DNA of 20,011 nt from Caccovicinus sp051878975 (GCA_051878975.1 JBJELD010000021.1:1-20011); one strand, 5' to 3'. Shown: positions 1 to 9,066, counted from the first letter of the stretch. The notes: generated from the sequence alone by a model not told the origin. A program made the numbers and translations.

Positions 1-3000
1 GTCCGAGAATATCCAGCTTCAGCAGGTTATGGTCAATGGAGTGATAATCAAAATGCGTCGTAACCGTGGAGGTAGTCATATCATTGGCCGGATGCTGAAC
101 CGGCGTAAAGGAAAAGATCTCCTCACCCAGCGGAAGTACAATAATGCCTCCCGGATGCTGGCCTGTGGTCCGCTTAACACCCACACAGCCCTGAACCAGC
201 CGGTTGATCTCGCAGTTGCGTTTCTGCTGACCACGCTCTTCAAAATATTTTTTAATATATCCGTAAGCCGTCTTATCCGCCAGCGTACCGACGGTCCCCG
301 CACGGAAGGTCTGTCCTTTTCCGAAAATAACCTCCGTGTAATCGTGGGCTTTACTCTGGTACTCGCCGGAGAAATTCAGGTCGATATCCGGCTCCTTGTC
401 ACCTTTAAATCCCAGGAAGGTCTCAAAAGGAATATCAAAGCCTTCCTTTTTCAGCGGCTTTCCGCAGACCGGGCAGATCTTGTCCGGCATATCGCAGCCT
501 GCCATTCCGGCAAACTTTTTTACATCCTCCGAGTCAAAATCATAATAATGGCAGTTCGGACAGATATAGTGCGGACTCAGTGGGTTTACCTCCGTGATTC
601 CGGCCATGGTCGCCACGAAGGAGGACCCTACCGAGCCACGGGAGCCTACCAGATAGCCGTCCTCATTGGACTTCCACACCAGCTTCTGGGCAATGATATA
701 CATCACGGCAAATCCGTTGCTGATAATAGAATGCAGCTCCCGCTCCAGACGATCCGTAACGATTTTCGGCAGTGTCTCGCCATAAATAGCATGAGCCCGA
801 TCATAACAAATCTTTCGCAGCGTTTCATCCGAATTTTCAATGACCGGCGGACATTTGTCCGGACGCACCGGAGAGATCCGCTCGCACATATCCGCAATCT
901 TCCGGGTGTTGGTGATGACAACCTCCTCCGCCTTGTTGGGTTCCAGATAGGAGAACTCCTCCAGCATTTCCTCCGTTGTCCGCAAGTACAGCGGTGCCTG
1001 CTGGTCGCAGTCTTTAAAACCTTGTCCGGCCTCAATGATTCTCCGGTAAATTTCATCCTGCGGGTCCAGAAAATGCACATCACAGGTAGCGCAGACCAGC
1101 TTTCCGAATTGTTCACCCAGCTGAATGATCCGCTTATTGATGTCAATCAGATCCTGCTCGCTCTTGACTGTACTCTTCTCATCCCGCAGCATAAAGGCGT
1201 TGTTCCCCAGGGGCTGAATTTCCAGATAATCATAGAAATTCACCAGTCTTGCAAGATCCGCATCCGGAGCCCCCCGCAGAATGGCCTGGTACAGCTCGCC
1301 GGCCTCACAGGCTGAGCCGATGATCAGTCCTTCCCGGTATTTCTGCAGAAGGCTCTTCGGAATTCTGGGCCGCCTTGCAAAGTAGTCCAGATGGGAATAG
1401 GACACCAGCCGATACAGATTGATCCGGCCCACATCATTCTTTGCCAGAATGATCACATGGTAGGTAGGCAGCTTGCGGATCATTTCAGCCGACATCTCGC
1501 TTAAGGAATTCAGCTGGTCCAGCGTCTCAATATCCCGTTCCCGCAGCATCTTGACAAATTCCACGAAAATTTCCGCGGTTGCGCCGGCATCGTCCACCGC
1601 CCGGTGATGATTTTCCAGAGAAACGCCCACTGCCTTTGCCACTGTATCCAGCTTGTAGCGATTCAGATTCGGCAAAAGCACTCTGGCCAGCGCTACCGTA
1701 TCCAGCACAGTCGGATGAAATTCCAGTCCCAGAAGTCCTGCATTATGCGAGATAAATCCCACATCAAAGGCGGCATTATGAGCCACGATCACCGCATCCT
1801 GGCAGAATTCCAAAAACTGCGGCAGGATCACATCAATCTGCGGATAATCCAGCACCATGCTGTCATTGATTCCCGTCAGCTGTTCAATATCAAAGGGAAT
1901 CGGCTCATCCGGATTCACGAAGGTACTGAATCGGTCGGTAATCACGCCGTCCTTCACCCGGACCGCTCCGATCTCAATGATCCGGTTCTTCTCCGGCGAA
2001 AATCCGGTCGTCTCAATATCGAACACCACATAGGTGTCGGAAAAGCTCTGATTGTGTGAATTCTCCACCAGCTGCTTTAAATCATCCACCAGATACCCCT
2101 CTACCCCATAGATGATCTTGAAGGTATCTCCCTTGTCCAGAGCGTGGTTGGCATCGGTAAACGCCTGCACGCAGCCGTGGTCCGTAACAGCAATGGCCGG
2201 CATTCCCCACTGTTTGGCCCGCTTGATGATGTCCTTCACCTCAGAAACCCCGTCCATATCACTCATTTTCGTGTGGCAGTGCAGCTCCACCCGCTTTTCC
2301 AGACTGCTGTCCATCCGCTTGCTGGTAAAATCCTCACACTTTTTGATTCCGACAATGGAGCCCAGCGTCAGCTCATGATCAAACTTGTCGATGGTGGTAA
2401 CACCCCGGATCTTGATAAAACTGCCCTTTACCACTGCCTTGTCCACGTCCTCCATCATTTCCTGGCGGGCAAAAAGTTTGACCGTAATCGTATCGGTAAA
2501 ATCCGAAACATCAAAGATTACAATCGTCCGCTCGCCGCCCCGCAGTTCCCGCTTGTCCACTGCCAGGATCTTTCCGCGGATGGTGACCTCGCCGATCTCT
2601 CCCTCAATGGTATCAATCTGGGTAAACGCATCCTCAAAATCCCGGCCGAACAGCACATCCGGATTATCGGATTTTCTGGAATAAGCAAATTTCTTTTTAA
2701 AGCCGCCGGATTTGTTGTTTTCCGAACCAAAGGCGTGTTTTCCTCCTGCCTGCGGCTGACTTCCGGCCCCGGTGCCGGAGGAACCACTGCTTTTCTTTTT
2801 CTCGAAAGAAGGTGACAAAGCGGCCGTTTTCTTTTCCTCCCAGGGCGGTTCTGACTCCTGCCCGGCAATCACAGCCTGTCGTGATGCCGCATAGGCAGCC
2901 GCGGCTGCGGCCTCCGCCTCTTCCGCCTGCTTTCGGATCTTGCTCTCTTTGGCCGGAACATAATCAAATTCCACCACTGCCGAAAGTCCGCAGCGCTCCT

Positions 3001-3454
3001 GAAAGATTTTCTCCAGAATCCGCTTCAGCTCCCCGGCCTTTTCTTTGGAAACCATGGTATCCTCAATCGTCATCTGCATCCGGTCCGGCTCCGGAAAAGA
3101 AAAGGCGCTCTTTTTAAACATGGTATATTCAATGATACTGTAATGCTTCAGCTCCAGCGCAATGCTGTCCTTGTAAACCTCCAAAAGCTTCTCCGGCGTA
3201 TACTGGCTGGAAAGACGGTATTTTTCCTGAAATCGGATCGTCAGCTGTTTATCCGGAAAAAGCTGATCCTTGATTCCGCGCTCCAGATCATAAATCACCT
3301 GTTTGTGTATCAGCCTCGGACTTTCAATATAAACGCGAACAGAGCTTCTATCCCTGGAAGACGTTACCTTGGTAACCTCTACCAGTTTTAAAAGCTCTTT
3401 TAACTCCGCTGCAATATTCAGTCCGGGAAATACTTCTAAAAATCCCTTGGCCAT
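1..3454 (-). CDS. polC: DNA polymerase III PolC, Gram-positive type (3' end off window)
   Basis: This is the replicative polymerase of low-GC Gram-positives, with polymerase and proofreading exonuclease in one chain. The visible 1151 codons begin at an ATG one base after the ispG stop, with a GAGGAGA ribosome binding site inside the end of ispG. In order: an N-terminal domain, a low-complexity Ala/Glu then Gly/Ser/Lys linker (about residues 165-255), an OB-fold, and a PHP domain (HCH at 392-394, later TDHG). An exonuclease domain follows (DIETTG from D479, then HNAAFD and HHRAVDD). Next come the polymerase core (SRGSVGSS), a four-cysteine zinc motif (C965, C968, C994, C997) and the catalytic DID pair (D1023, D1025). 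These motifs all lie in one frame, so no net frameshift is present. The C-terminal part of the polymerase, probably about 300 residues, lies beyond position 1. Confidence 0.97.
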   Translation of the reverse strand, partial: MAKGFLEVFPGLNIAAELKELLKLVEVTKVTSSRDRSSVRVYIESPRLIHKQVIYDLERGIKDQLFPDKQLTIRFQEKYRLSSQYTPEKLLEVYKDSIALELKHYSIIEYTMFKKSAFSFPEPDRMQMTIEDTMVSKEKAGELKRILEKIFQERCGLSAVVEFDYVPAKESKIRKQAEEAEAAAAAAYAASRQAVIAGQESEPPWEEKKTAALSPSFEKKKSSGSSGTGAGSQPQAGGKHAFGSENNKSGGFKKKFAYSRKSDNPDVLFGRDFEDAFTQIDTIEGEIGEVTIRGKILAVDKRELRGGERTIVIFDVSDFTDTITVKLFARQEMMEDVDKAVVKGSFIKIRGVTTIDKFDHELTLGSIVGIKKCEDFTSKRMDSSLEKRVELHCHTKMSDMDGVSEVKDIIKRAKQWGMPAIAVTDHGCVQAFTDANHALDKGDTFKIIYGVEGYLVDDLKQLVENSHNQSFSDTYVVFDIETTGFSPEKNRIIEIGAVRVKDGVITDRFSTFVNPDEPIPFDIEQLTGINDSMVLDYPQIDVILPQFLEFCQDAVIVAHNAAFDVGFISHNAGLLGLEFHPTVLDTVALARVLLPNLNRYKLDTVAKAVGVSLENHHRAVDDAGATAEIFVEFVKMLRERDIETLDQLNSLSEMSAEMIRKLPTYHVIILAKNDVGRINLYRLVSYSHLDYFARRPRIPKSLLQKYREGLIIGSACEAGELYQAILRGAPDADLARLVNFYDYLEIQPLGNNAFMLRDEKSTVKSEQDLIDINKRIIQLGEQFGKLVCATCDVHFLDPQDEIYRRIIEAGQGFKDCDQQAPLYLRTTEEMLEEFSYLEPNKAEEVVITNTRKIADMCERISPVRPDKCPPVIENSDETLRKICYDRAHAIYGETLPKIVTDRLERELHSIISNGFAVMYIIAQKLVWKSNEDGYLVGSRGSVGSSFVATMAGITEVNPLSPHYICPNCHYYDFDSEDVKKFAGMAGCDMPDKICPVCGKPLKKEGFDIPFETFLGFKGDKEPDIDLNFSGEYQSKAHDYTEVIFGKGQTFRAGTVGTLADKTAYGYIKKYFEERGQQKRNCEINRLVQGCVGVKRTTGQHPGGIIVLPLGEEIFSFTPVQHPANDMTTSTVTTHFDYHSIDHNLLKLDILG

Positions 3455-3455
3455 A

Positions 3456-4529
3456 TTACTTTTGTCTCTCCTCTGCAATACGGACCAGCTCTGCGCGCAG
3501 CGCAGGAAGAAGCTCCTCCTCCGGTACCTTGCGGATAACCTCACCTTTCCGGATCAGAAGTCCTTCTCCAATGCCTCCCGCAATTCCCACATCCGCCTCT
3601 CTGGCTTCGCCCGGTCCATTGACCACACAGCCCATGACCGCCACCTTTACACCCTTCAGGTAGTCAAATTCTGTTACCATGGTTTCCACCTGATTGGCCA
3701 GACCGATCAGATCGATTCTGGTCCGTCCGCAGGTCGGACAGGAAACCACTTCAATTCCGCCTTCCCGAAGCCCCAGTGTCCGCAGAATCAGCTTCGCAGT
3801 CTTGACCTCTTCCACCGGATCTCCGGTCAAAGACACACGGATCGTATCACCGATTCCCTGATTTAGAATAATGCCCAGACCTACTGAAGACTTGATATTG
3901 CCGGAATACAGCGTTCCGGCTTCTGTAATGCCCACATGCAGCGGATAATCCGTCTGCTTCGCAATCCGCTCATGCGCTTTCACACACATCATGACGTTGG
4001 AGGATTTGATACTGATGACCAGATTATCATAGCCCATATCCTCAATCAGCTTCACTTTATCCAGTGCACTCTCCACGATTCCCTCAGCTGTCACGCCGCC
4101 GTATTTTTCAATCAGTTCCTTTTCCAGCGAACCGCTGTTAACGCCAATGCGGATCGGAATCCGGCGCTCTTTTGCCGCATCCACCACTGCTTTGACCCGC
4201 TCCGAAGAACCGATATTGCCTGGATTGATCCGGATTTTGTCCGCTCCGTTCTCAATGGCGGCGATCGCCATCCGATAATCAAAATGAATGTCTGCCACCA
4301 GCGGAATCGAGATTTCCTTTTTGATTTCCTTCACCGCTCTGGCTGCCTCGATCGTCGGCACCGTCACACGGATGATCTCACACCCGGCGTCCTCCAGACG
4401 GTGAATCTGTGCCACAGTAGCGGCAACATCCTCGGTCCTGGTATTGCACATGGACTGGATGGCAATCGGGCTTCCGCCGCCGATCACACGATTTCCAATC
4501 CATACCTTTCTTGTATGATCCCTTCCCAT
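3456..4529 (-). CDS. ispG: 4-hydroxy-3-methylbut-2-enyl-diphosphate synthase (IspG/GcpE)
   Basis: IspG is the penultimate enzyme of the MEP isoprenoid pathway. It reductively converts 2-C-methyl-erythritol 2,4-cyclodiphosphate to HMBPP with a [4Fe-4S] cluster. The 357-residue protein matches the usual bacterial two-domain form. A TIM-barrel half carries VADIHFDYRMA and the IRINPGNIG motif (about 78-107). A C-terminal cluster-binding half has C264 and C267 in SCPTCGR, C301 in GCVVNGPGE, and E308. The ATG start has GGGAGGAAAC just upstream. The gene sits 28 bases after rseP and is separated from polC by a single base, so polC is probably translationally coupled to it. Dxr of the same pathway is encoded two genes upstream. 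Confidence 0.97.
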   Translation of the reverse strand: MGRDHTRKVWIGNRVIGGGSPIAIQSMCNTRTEDVAATVAQIHRLEDAGCEIIRVTVPTIEAARAVKEIKKEISIPLVADIHFDYRMAIAAIENGADKIRINPGNIGSSERVKAVVDAAKERRIPIRIGVNSGSLEKELIEKYGGVTAEGIVESALDKVKLIEDMGYDNLVISIKSSNVMMCVKAHERIAKQTDYPLHVGITEAGTLYSGNIKSSVGLGIILNQGIGDTIRVSLTGDPVEEVKTAKLILRTLGLREGGIEVVSCPTCGRTRIDLIGLANQVETMVTEFDYLKGVKVAVMGCVVNGPGEAREADVGIAGGIGEGLLIRKGEVIRKVPEEELLPALRAELVRIAEERQK

Positions 4530-4557
4530 GGTTTCCTCCCTATTTCTTCTATGTTCT

Positions 4558-5670
4558 TTATCGGAACATCAGATTCCGAATATCGTTGAACATAATAAAC
4601 AGCATCAGGCCCATCAGAAGCATCATGCCGGCCAGATGAACCATATTTTCCATTTCCTGATTGACTGCCTTTCCACGTACCGCTTCGATCAGAAGGAAGA
4701 CCAGCCTTCCTCCATCCAGCGCCGGAATCGGCAGCAGATTCATCGCTCCCAGAGAAGCGCTTAAAACCACTCCGATATTGATCAGTGTCAGGAGAACACT
4801 GAGCCAGCCGGCCGGCCGAACCTGATCAACCACCTCGCCCATGTCCGCTACGATCCGGACCGGACCTCCCAGATCCTCCGTTCCCAGATAGCCCCGGAAC
4901 AGCAGCCGGAAGCTCTCCACAGCGGACCTTCCCTGGAAAACCACCTCATGCCATCCCAGCTGAACCAGGTGCAGAAAACTTTTCGCTTCATGGTAATCAG
5001 GCATATGTTCAATGCCCATCATATAGGTTCCGGTTTCCTCATTGTATATCGTGGACAACGTTACAGCAAAGGTTTCGTAGGAAGCACCCTTTTCGTACCA
5101 TCCTTCCAATCTGTCTGCTTCCTGAGACGGCTCCGCTCCCTCCGAAACCAGACGTCCGCATTGAATACGCAGCGTTTCTTCCGGATGAAGCTGCAGAAAC
5201 AGGCTTAAGTCCCGATATCCCATCATTTTCTGTCCGTTGATGGAAAAAATCCGGTCCCCTGCCTTCAGACCGGCCTCTGCTGCCGGATAGCCCTCCATGA
5301 CATTAGAAATAATCGGAAGGTCATATCCCTGATAACCCACGATAATCACGCCGAACAGAAACGCCAGAATAAAATTAAAGACCGGACCAGCTGCAATGAC
5401 CAGAATCCGGGCCCAGACGGGCTTGCTCAAAAATCCGTCCGGCTTCCCGCTGTCCGTATCCTCATCCGCCATCATGCAAGAGCCTCCAAAGGGAAACAGC
5501 TTCAGTGAATATCGGGTCCCTCTCCACTGCACAGATGCCAGCCTGGGACCCATGCCAATGGAAAATTCCAAGACGCCGACTCCGTTCAGCTTGGCCAGGA
5601 GAAAATGACCAAGTTCATGAAACATTACAATAAATCCAAATAAAAGTATGGCTGCCAGAATACTCAGCAA
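4558..5670 (-). CDS. rseP: Site-2 zinc metalloprotease, RseP/RasP family
   Basis: This is an integral-membrane zinc protease of the regulated intramembrane proteolysis type (RseP/RasP/YluC). The family cleaves membrane anchors of anti-sigma factors and remnant signal peptides. The first transmembrane segment contains the zinc site HELGH (18-22). A single PDZ domain follows at about 115-190 (PAAEAGLKAGDRIFSINGQ). The third zinc ligand lies in the NLLPIPALDGG motif (D319), followed by a C-terminal membrane helix; 370 residues is normal for a one-PDZ form. The start appears to be TTG, one base after the dxr stop, with AGGTGG overlapping the end of dxr. The resulting N-terminus fits the family, and the next Met (M16) would cut into the first helix. 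The substrate cannot be told from the sequence. Confidence 0.95.
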   Translation of the reverse strand: MLSILAAILLFGFIVMFHELGHFLLAKLNGVGVLEFSIGMGPRLASVQWRGTRYSLKLFPFGGSCMMADEDTDSGKPDGFLSKPVWARILVIAAGPVFNFILAFLFGVIIVGYQGYDLPIISNVMEGYPAAEAGLKAGDRIFSINGQKMMGYRDLSLFLQLHPEETLRIQCGRLVSEGAEPSQEADRLEGWYEKGASYETFAVTLSTIYNEETGTYMMGIEHMPDYHEAKSFLHLVQLGWHEVVFQGRSAVESFRLLFRGYLGTEDLGGPVRIVADMGEVVDQVRPAGWLSVLLTLINIGVVLSASLGAMNLLPIPALDGGRLVFLLIEAVRGKAVNQEMENMVHLAGMMLLMGLMLFIMFNDIRNLMFR

Positions 5671-5671
5671 C

Positions 5672-6820
5672 TTACCACCTGCTTTCTATCCATTCATAAG
5701 TCTCCTGTTCTGCTTCCAGGATCTCCTCCACCGTCGGATTCTCCTTCCGACAGTGCGCCCTCATAGCGCCTTCTATAATATCTGCAATGGTCAGATAAGA
5801 AATTTCGCGGTGCAGGAACTTGCTGACTGCCCGCTCATTTGCTGCATTAAAGACCGTCGGCATGGTTCCCCCGGCCTTTCCGGCCTCATAGGCCAGACTC
5901 AGCCCGCGGAAATTTTCCATATCCGGCTTTTCAAACCGGATATTCGGTATCTGCCAGAAATCCAGACGATCTCCCGGCAGGTACCGGCGCTGCGGATAAT
6001 ACAAGGCGTACTGAATCGGCAGCTTCATATCCGGAGTTCCCAGCTGGGCAATCACCGCGCCATCCTCAAATTCCACCATGGAATGAATGATACTCTGAGG
6101 CTGGACCACTACCTGGACATTCTCCATTTCCACACCGAACAGCCACTTGGCTTCCATGACCTCCAGACCTTTATTTACCATGGTGGAGGAATCGATGGTG
6201 ATCTTCTGCCCCATTGCCCAGTTGGGATGTTTTAAGGCATCCTCCACCTGAACCTTTGCCATCTGCTCTCTGGTCCAGCCGCGGAACGGACCGCCGGATG
6301 CCGTCAGAAGAATCTTATGAATCCGATTTCCGTATTCCCGTTCCCCGTTCTGGCACTGGAAAATAGCGCTGTGCTCCGAATCCACCGGAAGGATCTTCAC
6401 ATGCTTTTCCTTTGCCAGCTTCATGATAATGTGACCGGCCGTCACCAGCGTTTCCTTATTTGCCAGCGCAATGTCCTTCCCGGCCTCCATCGCCGCAATG
6501 GTAGGTCGGATTCCGATCATTCCCACCACAGCCGTCACCACGATCTCCGCATCCGGCTCCACGGCTGCCTCAATCAGGCCGTCCATTCCGGACACGATCT
6601 TAACCGAAACATCCGCCGTTCTCGTCCGAAGCTCCCTGGCTTTATCCTCATCCCAGACGCAGACTATCTTTGGATGAAATTCCCGGAGCTGCTTTTCCAG
6701 CATATCAATGTTTTGTCCGGCTGCCAGTGCCGTCACCTGAATATCTCCGTTATTCCGGACCACCTCCAGCGTCTGCGTTCCGATGGATCCGGTGGAACCT
6801 AAAATCGATATTTTTTTCAT
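5672..6820 (-). CDS. dxr: 1-deoxy-D-xylulose 5-phosphate reductoisomerase
   Basis: Dxr catalyses the committed step of the MEP pathway, turning DXP into MEP with NADPH and a divalent metal. It is 382 residues from the chosen ATG. Visible motifs are the NADPH loop GSTGSIG (8-14), NKETLVTAGH (121-130), the metal site VDSEH (D147, E149), the substrate loop ASGGPFRG (174-181), and NKGLE (N216, K217, E220). An in-frame ATG at 6859 overlaps the cdsA stop. I reject it because it has no ribosome binding site and adds 13 residues before the canonical MKKISILGSTG start, whereas the ATG at 6820 has AGGAGA at a workable distance. It lies 35 bases after cdsA and one base before rseP. The natural antibiotic fosmidomycin targets this family. 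Confidence 0.96.
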   Translation of the reverse strand: MKKISILGSTGSIGTQTLEVVRNNGDIQVTALAAGQNIDMLEKQLREFHPKIVCVWDEDKARELRTRTADVSVKIVSGMDGLIEAAVEPDAEIVVTAVVGMIGIRPTIAAMEAGKDIALANKETLVTAGHIIMKLAKEKHVKILPVDSEHSAIFQCQNGEREYGNRIHKILLTASGGPFRGWTREQMAKVQVEDALKHPNWAMGQKITIDSSTMVNKGLEVMEAKWLFGVEMENVQVVVQPQSIIHSMVEFEDGAVIAQLGTPDMKLPIQYALYYPQRRYLPGDRLDFWQIPNIRFEKPDMENFRGLSLAYEAGKAGGTMPTVFNAANERAVSKFLHREISYLTIADIIEGAMRAHCRKENPTVEEILEAEQETYEWIESRW

Positions 6821-6855
6821 CTCTGTAAATTCTCCTAGCTTTTTTGACCATCTCG

Positions 6856-7656
6856 TCATTTGAGAAAGGTCACTGCAAAATAAATCGCCGGCGCCGTGAA
6901 CAGCATACTGTCAAACCGGTCCAGCACTCCGCCGTGTCCCGGAATCAGATGTCCGTAATCCTTGACTCCGTGATTCCGCTTGATCGCGGAAGCTGCCAGA
7001 TCCCCGATCTGGGAGATTATGGACGCAATCCCACAAGCCACCGTACAGGCCACCTGCGGATTGGCCATCTCCGACATATTTCCTCCGAAAATACTTCCGT
7101 AGAGAAGTCCCAGCAGAGCAGCACCGGCCACGCCGCCCACAGCACCCTCGATGGACTTTTTCGGACTCAGAACCGGCGCAAGCTTATGCTTTCCAAACAG
7201 AACTCCCACGCAGTACGCACAGGTATCACATCCCCAGGAGCTTAAAAAGATCAGCCAGACCAGATATTTTCCGTCTGCCATCACACGCACCTGATACAGA
7301 TAGGAAAACATCACTGCCACATAAAAAATCCCAAAAAAGGCAACCGTCACCTGCTCCGTCCCGTATTTCGGGAACGTCACCACATAGATCGTCATAAACA
7401 GCATCAGCGCCGCAATCGCCACCAGCGTGATAAATTGTCCCTGTTCATACCACAAAAGTCCGTAGTAGGCCATGGCCGCCGCATAGCCGACCGCCCCAAG
7501 AAGCTTATCCTGCATCCTGGTCACCCGATACAGCTCGAATAAACCGATGCAGGAAATTACTGCAGAGGCCAGAAACAGCAGCGCCCCTCCTTTTCCCACG
7601 ATCAGCAAAGCCAATATCACCATTACGATTCCGCTGATGAGTCTGGTTGTAAACAT
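6856..7656 (-). CDS. cdsA: Phosphatidate cytidylyltransferase (CDP-diglyceride synthase)
   Basis: CdsA makes CDP-diacylglycerol from CTP and phosphatidic acid, the activated precursor for phosphatidylglycerol and related phospholipids, in the cytoplasmic membrane. The 266-residue protein is mostly hydrophobic helices. It ends with the family signature SAIKRNHGVKDYGHLIPGHGG continuing to VLDRFD (about 223-248), in which KR, KD, HGG and DR are conserved. SPKKSIEG (164-171) and DTCAY (144-148) are also typical. The ATG start is preceded by AAGGAGGAG. The uppS-cdsA-dxr order is common in Firmicutes and groups lipid-carrier and phospholipid supply. No anomaly was seen. Confidence 0.95.
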   Translation of the reverse strand: MFTTRLISGIVMVILALLIVGKGGALLFLASAVISCIGLFELYRVTRMQDKLLGAVGYAAAMAYYGLLWYEQGQFITLVAIAALMLFMTIYVVTFPKYGTEQVTVAFFGIFYVAVMFSYLYQVRVMADGKYLVWLIFLSSWGCDTCAYCVGVLFGKHKLAPVLSPKKSIEGAVGGVAGAALLGLLYGSIFGGNMSEMANPQVACTVACGIASIISQIGDLAASAIKRNHGVKDYGHLIPGHGGVLDRFDSMLFTAPAIYFAVTFLK

Positions 7657-7699
7657 CCTCGCTCCTCCTTTTTCTTCTTATGTACCGATGGTCTGCTTT

Positions 7700-8434
7700 T
7701 TATGCCTTCACTCCGCCAAAACGCCGTTCTCTGCTATTATACTGCACAATCGCCTTTTCCAATTCCTCCTGATTAAAATCCGGCCATAAACAGTCCGTCA
7801 CATAGATCTCCGTATAGGCCAGCTGCCACAGCAGATAATTGGACAGCCGGATTTCTCCACTGGTGCGAATCAAAAGATCCGGATCCGGCATGCCGGCTGT
7901 ATCCAGATAGGAGGCAAACAGCTCCTCCGTCACCGCATCGGCATCGACCCTTCCTTCCCGGCAGTCTGCCGCCAGTCTGGCCGCCGCTCTGCGGATCTCA
8001 TCTCTTCCTCCGTAATTTACGGCAATTACAAAAGTCAGACCGGTATTTTCCTTCGTTTCCTCCTCCAGGCGGTTAATGCCGTCAATAATGTCCTGGTCAA
8101 ATCGTCTCCGGTCTCCGATCATCCGGACACGCACATTATTCTGAGAAGCAATCTTTAACAGACGAACCATATAATACCGGAACAGCTGCATCAGCGCACC
8201 TACTTCTTCTGCAGAACGCTTCCAGTTTTCTGTAGAAAAACCGTAAACCGTCAGATATTCAATGCCCATTCTGGCCGCGATCTCCACCGTCTTTTCCACA
8301 GTTTTGCAGCCTTCCTTGTGTCCCATTGTCCGGGGCAGTCCCCGCTTTTTGGCCCATCGTCCGTTTCCATCTAAAATAAGCGCCACATGGCGCGGAATTG
8401 TCATATTTGTCAAATCAGCCATTTTCTCTCCCAT
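7700..8434 (-). CDS. uppS: Undecaprenyl diphosphate synthase (cis-prenyltransferase)
   Basis: This enzyme adds isopentenyl diphosphate units in cis to farnesyl diphosphate, giving the C55 carrier used for peptidoglycan and other wall polymers. It is soluble or membrane-peripheral. The 244 residues carry the catalytic LDGNGRWA loop (D22), YGFSTENWKR (64-73), and the signature RTSGEIRLSN (190-199) followed by WPDF (217-220). Two starts are possible: the ATG at 8434 and a second ATG at 8422, which has GGGAG slightly upstream and gives an N-terminus of MADLTN. The difference is four residues and does not affect the fold. The gene follows frr after 68 bases that contain a hairpin. Its IPP substrate comes from the pathway served by dxr and ispG in the same run. 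Confidence 0.95.
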   Translation of the reverse strand: MGEKMADLTNMTIPRHVALILDGNGRWAKKRGLPRTMGHKEGCKTVEKTVEIAARMGIEYLTVYGFSTENWKRSAEEVGALMQLFRYYMVRLLKIASQNNVRVRMIGDRRRFDQDIIDGINRLEEETKENTGLTFVIAVNYGGRDEIRRAAARLAADCREGRVDADAVTEELFASYLDTAGMPDPDLLIRTSGEIRLSNYLLWQLAYTEIYVTDCLWPDFNQEELEKAIVQYNSRERRFGGVKA

Positions 8435-8449
8435 TTTCCTGCCTTTTGC

Positions 8450-8480
8450 AAAAATCAGGGCAGGATTTCACACCTGCCCC
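8450..8480 (-). terminator. Hairpin with short U-run between frr and uppS (weak terminator or attenuator)
   Basis: Read on the minus strand, GGGCAGG (8473-8479) and CCTGCCC (8458-8464) form a perfect 7-bp GC-rich stem around an 8-base loop. TGATTTTTG follows. The U-run is interrupted and short, so complete termination is doubtful. It could reduce transcription into uppS and the downstream genes, or protect the 3' end of a pyrH-frr message. No separate uppS promoter was recognised downstream of it. Confidence 0.5.
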
Positions 8481-8502
8481 TCCTGACTGCCTGTTCTCTG
8501 CG

Positions 8503-9054
8503 CTACACCGTCATGATTTCCTTGGTCTTTGCCTCGATTGCCTTATCAACCTTCTCAATCATCTTGTCGGTCAGCTTCTGGACCTTCTCTGTCATCTCAT
8601 CCAGCTCGTCCTCTGAAATCTCGCCTGCCTTCTCTGCCTTCTTAAAAGTATCATTTGCATCACGGCGGATATTGCGGATTGCAACCTTCGCATTCTCGCC
8701 TTTTTTCTTTACGTCCTTTGCCAGCTCCTTACGGCGGTCCTCCGTCAGCTCCGGGAATACCAGACGGATTACGCTGCCGTCATTGGTCGGATTGATTCCC
8801 AGATCGGAAGTCAGAATCGCCTTCTCGATCGGCTTTAACAGACTCTTCTCCCACGGCTGGATCACGATCATGCGTGCTTCCGGAACAGAGATATTGCCCA
8901 CCTGCTGAATCGGGGTCGGGCTTCCGTAATAATCTACCTTCAGCTTATCCAGTACATGCGGGTTCGCACGGCCTGCACGGATCGTGCCGTATTCTCCTGT
9001 CAGATTATCCAGAGTTTTGTTCATTTTTTCTTCGTAAACCTTAATGTCTGCCAT
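8503..9054 (-). CDS. frr: Ribosome recycling factor
   Basis: RRF splits post-termination ribosomes together with EF-G in the cytoplasm. The 183-residue length is typical. The sequence shows the family pattern throughout: GTIRAGRANPHVLDK near residues 23-37, the hinge region around YYGSPTPIQQ, and the IQPWEKSLLKPIEKAI segment. The DLGINPTNDG turn leads into the long charged helices that finish the three-helix bundle. It begins at an ATG behind AGGAGG, 12 bases after the pyrH stop. That matches the near-universal pyrH-frr pair and suggests co-transcription from the pyrH promoter. Nothing unusual was seen in the protein. Confidence 0.97.
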   Translation of the reverse strand: MADIKVYEEKMNKTLDNLTGEYGTIRAGRANPHVLDKLKVDYYGSPTPIQQVGNISVPEARMIVIQPWEKSLLKPIEKAILTSDLGINPTNDGSVIRLVFPELTEDRRKELAKDVKKKGENAKVAIRNIRRDANDTFKKAEKAGEISEDELDEMTEKVQKLTDKMIEKVDKAIEAKTKEIMTV

Positions 9055-9066
9055 GATATCCTCCTG

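Noticed and set aside
29..1315. A 428-codon open frame on the plus strand
   Set aside because: It lies wholly antisense to the motif-rich part of polC (zinc motif, exonuclease and polymerase motifs all in frame on the minus strand) and its translation resembles no protein family.
3363..3376. GTTACC-TT-GGTAAC dyad inside polC
   Set aside because: It arises from coding a Val-Thr-Lys-Val-Thr run near the start of polC; no regulatory context supports it.
6821..6859. Longer dxr start at 6859 overlapping the cdsA stop
   Set aside because: No ribosome binding site, and it adds 13 residues before the canonical N-terminus; the ATG at 6820 has AGGAGA.
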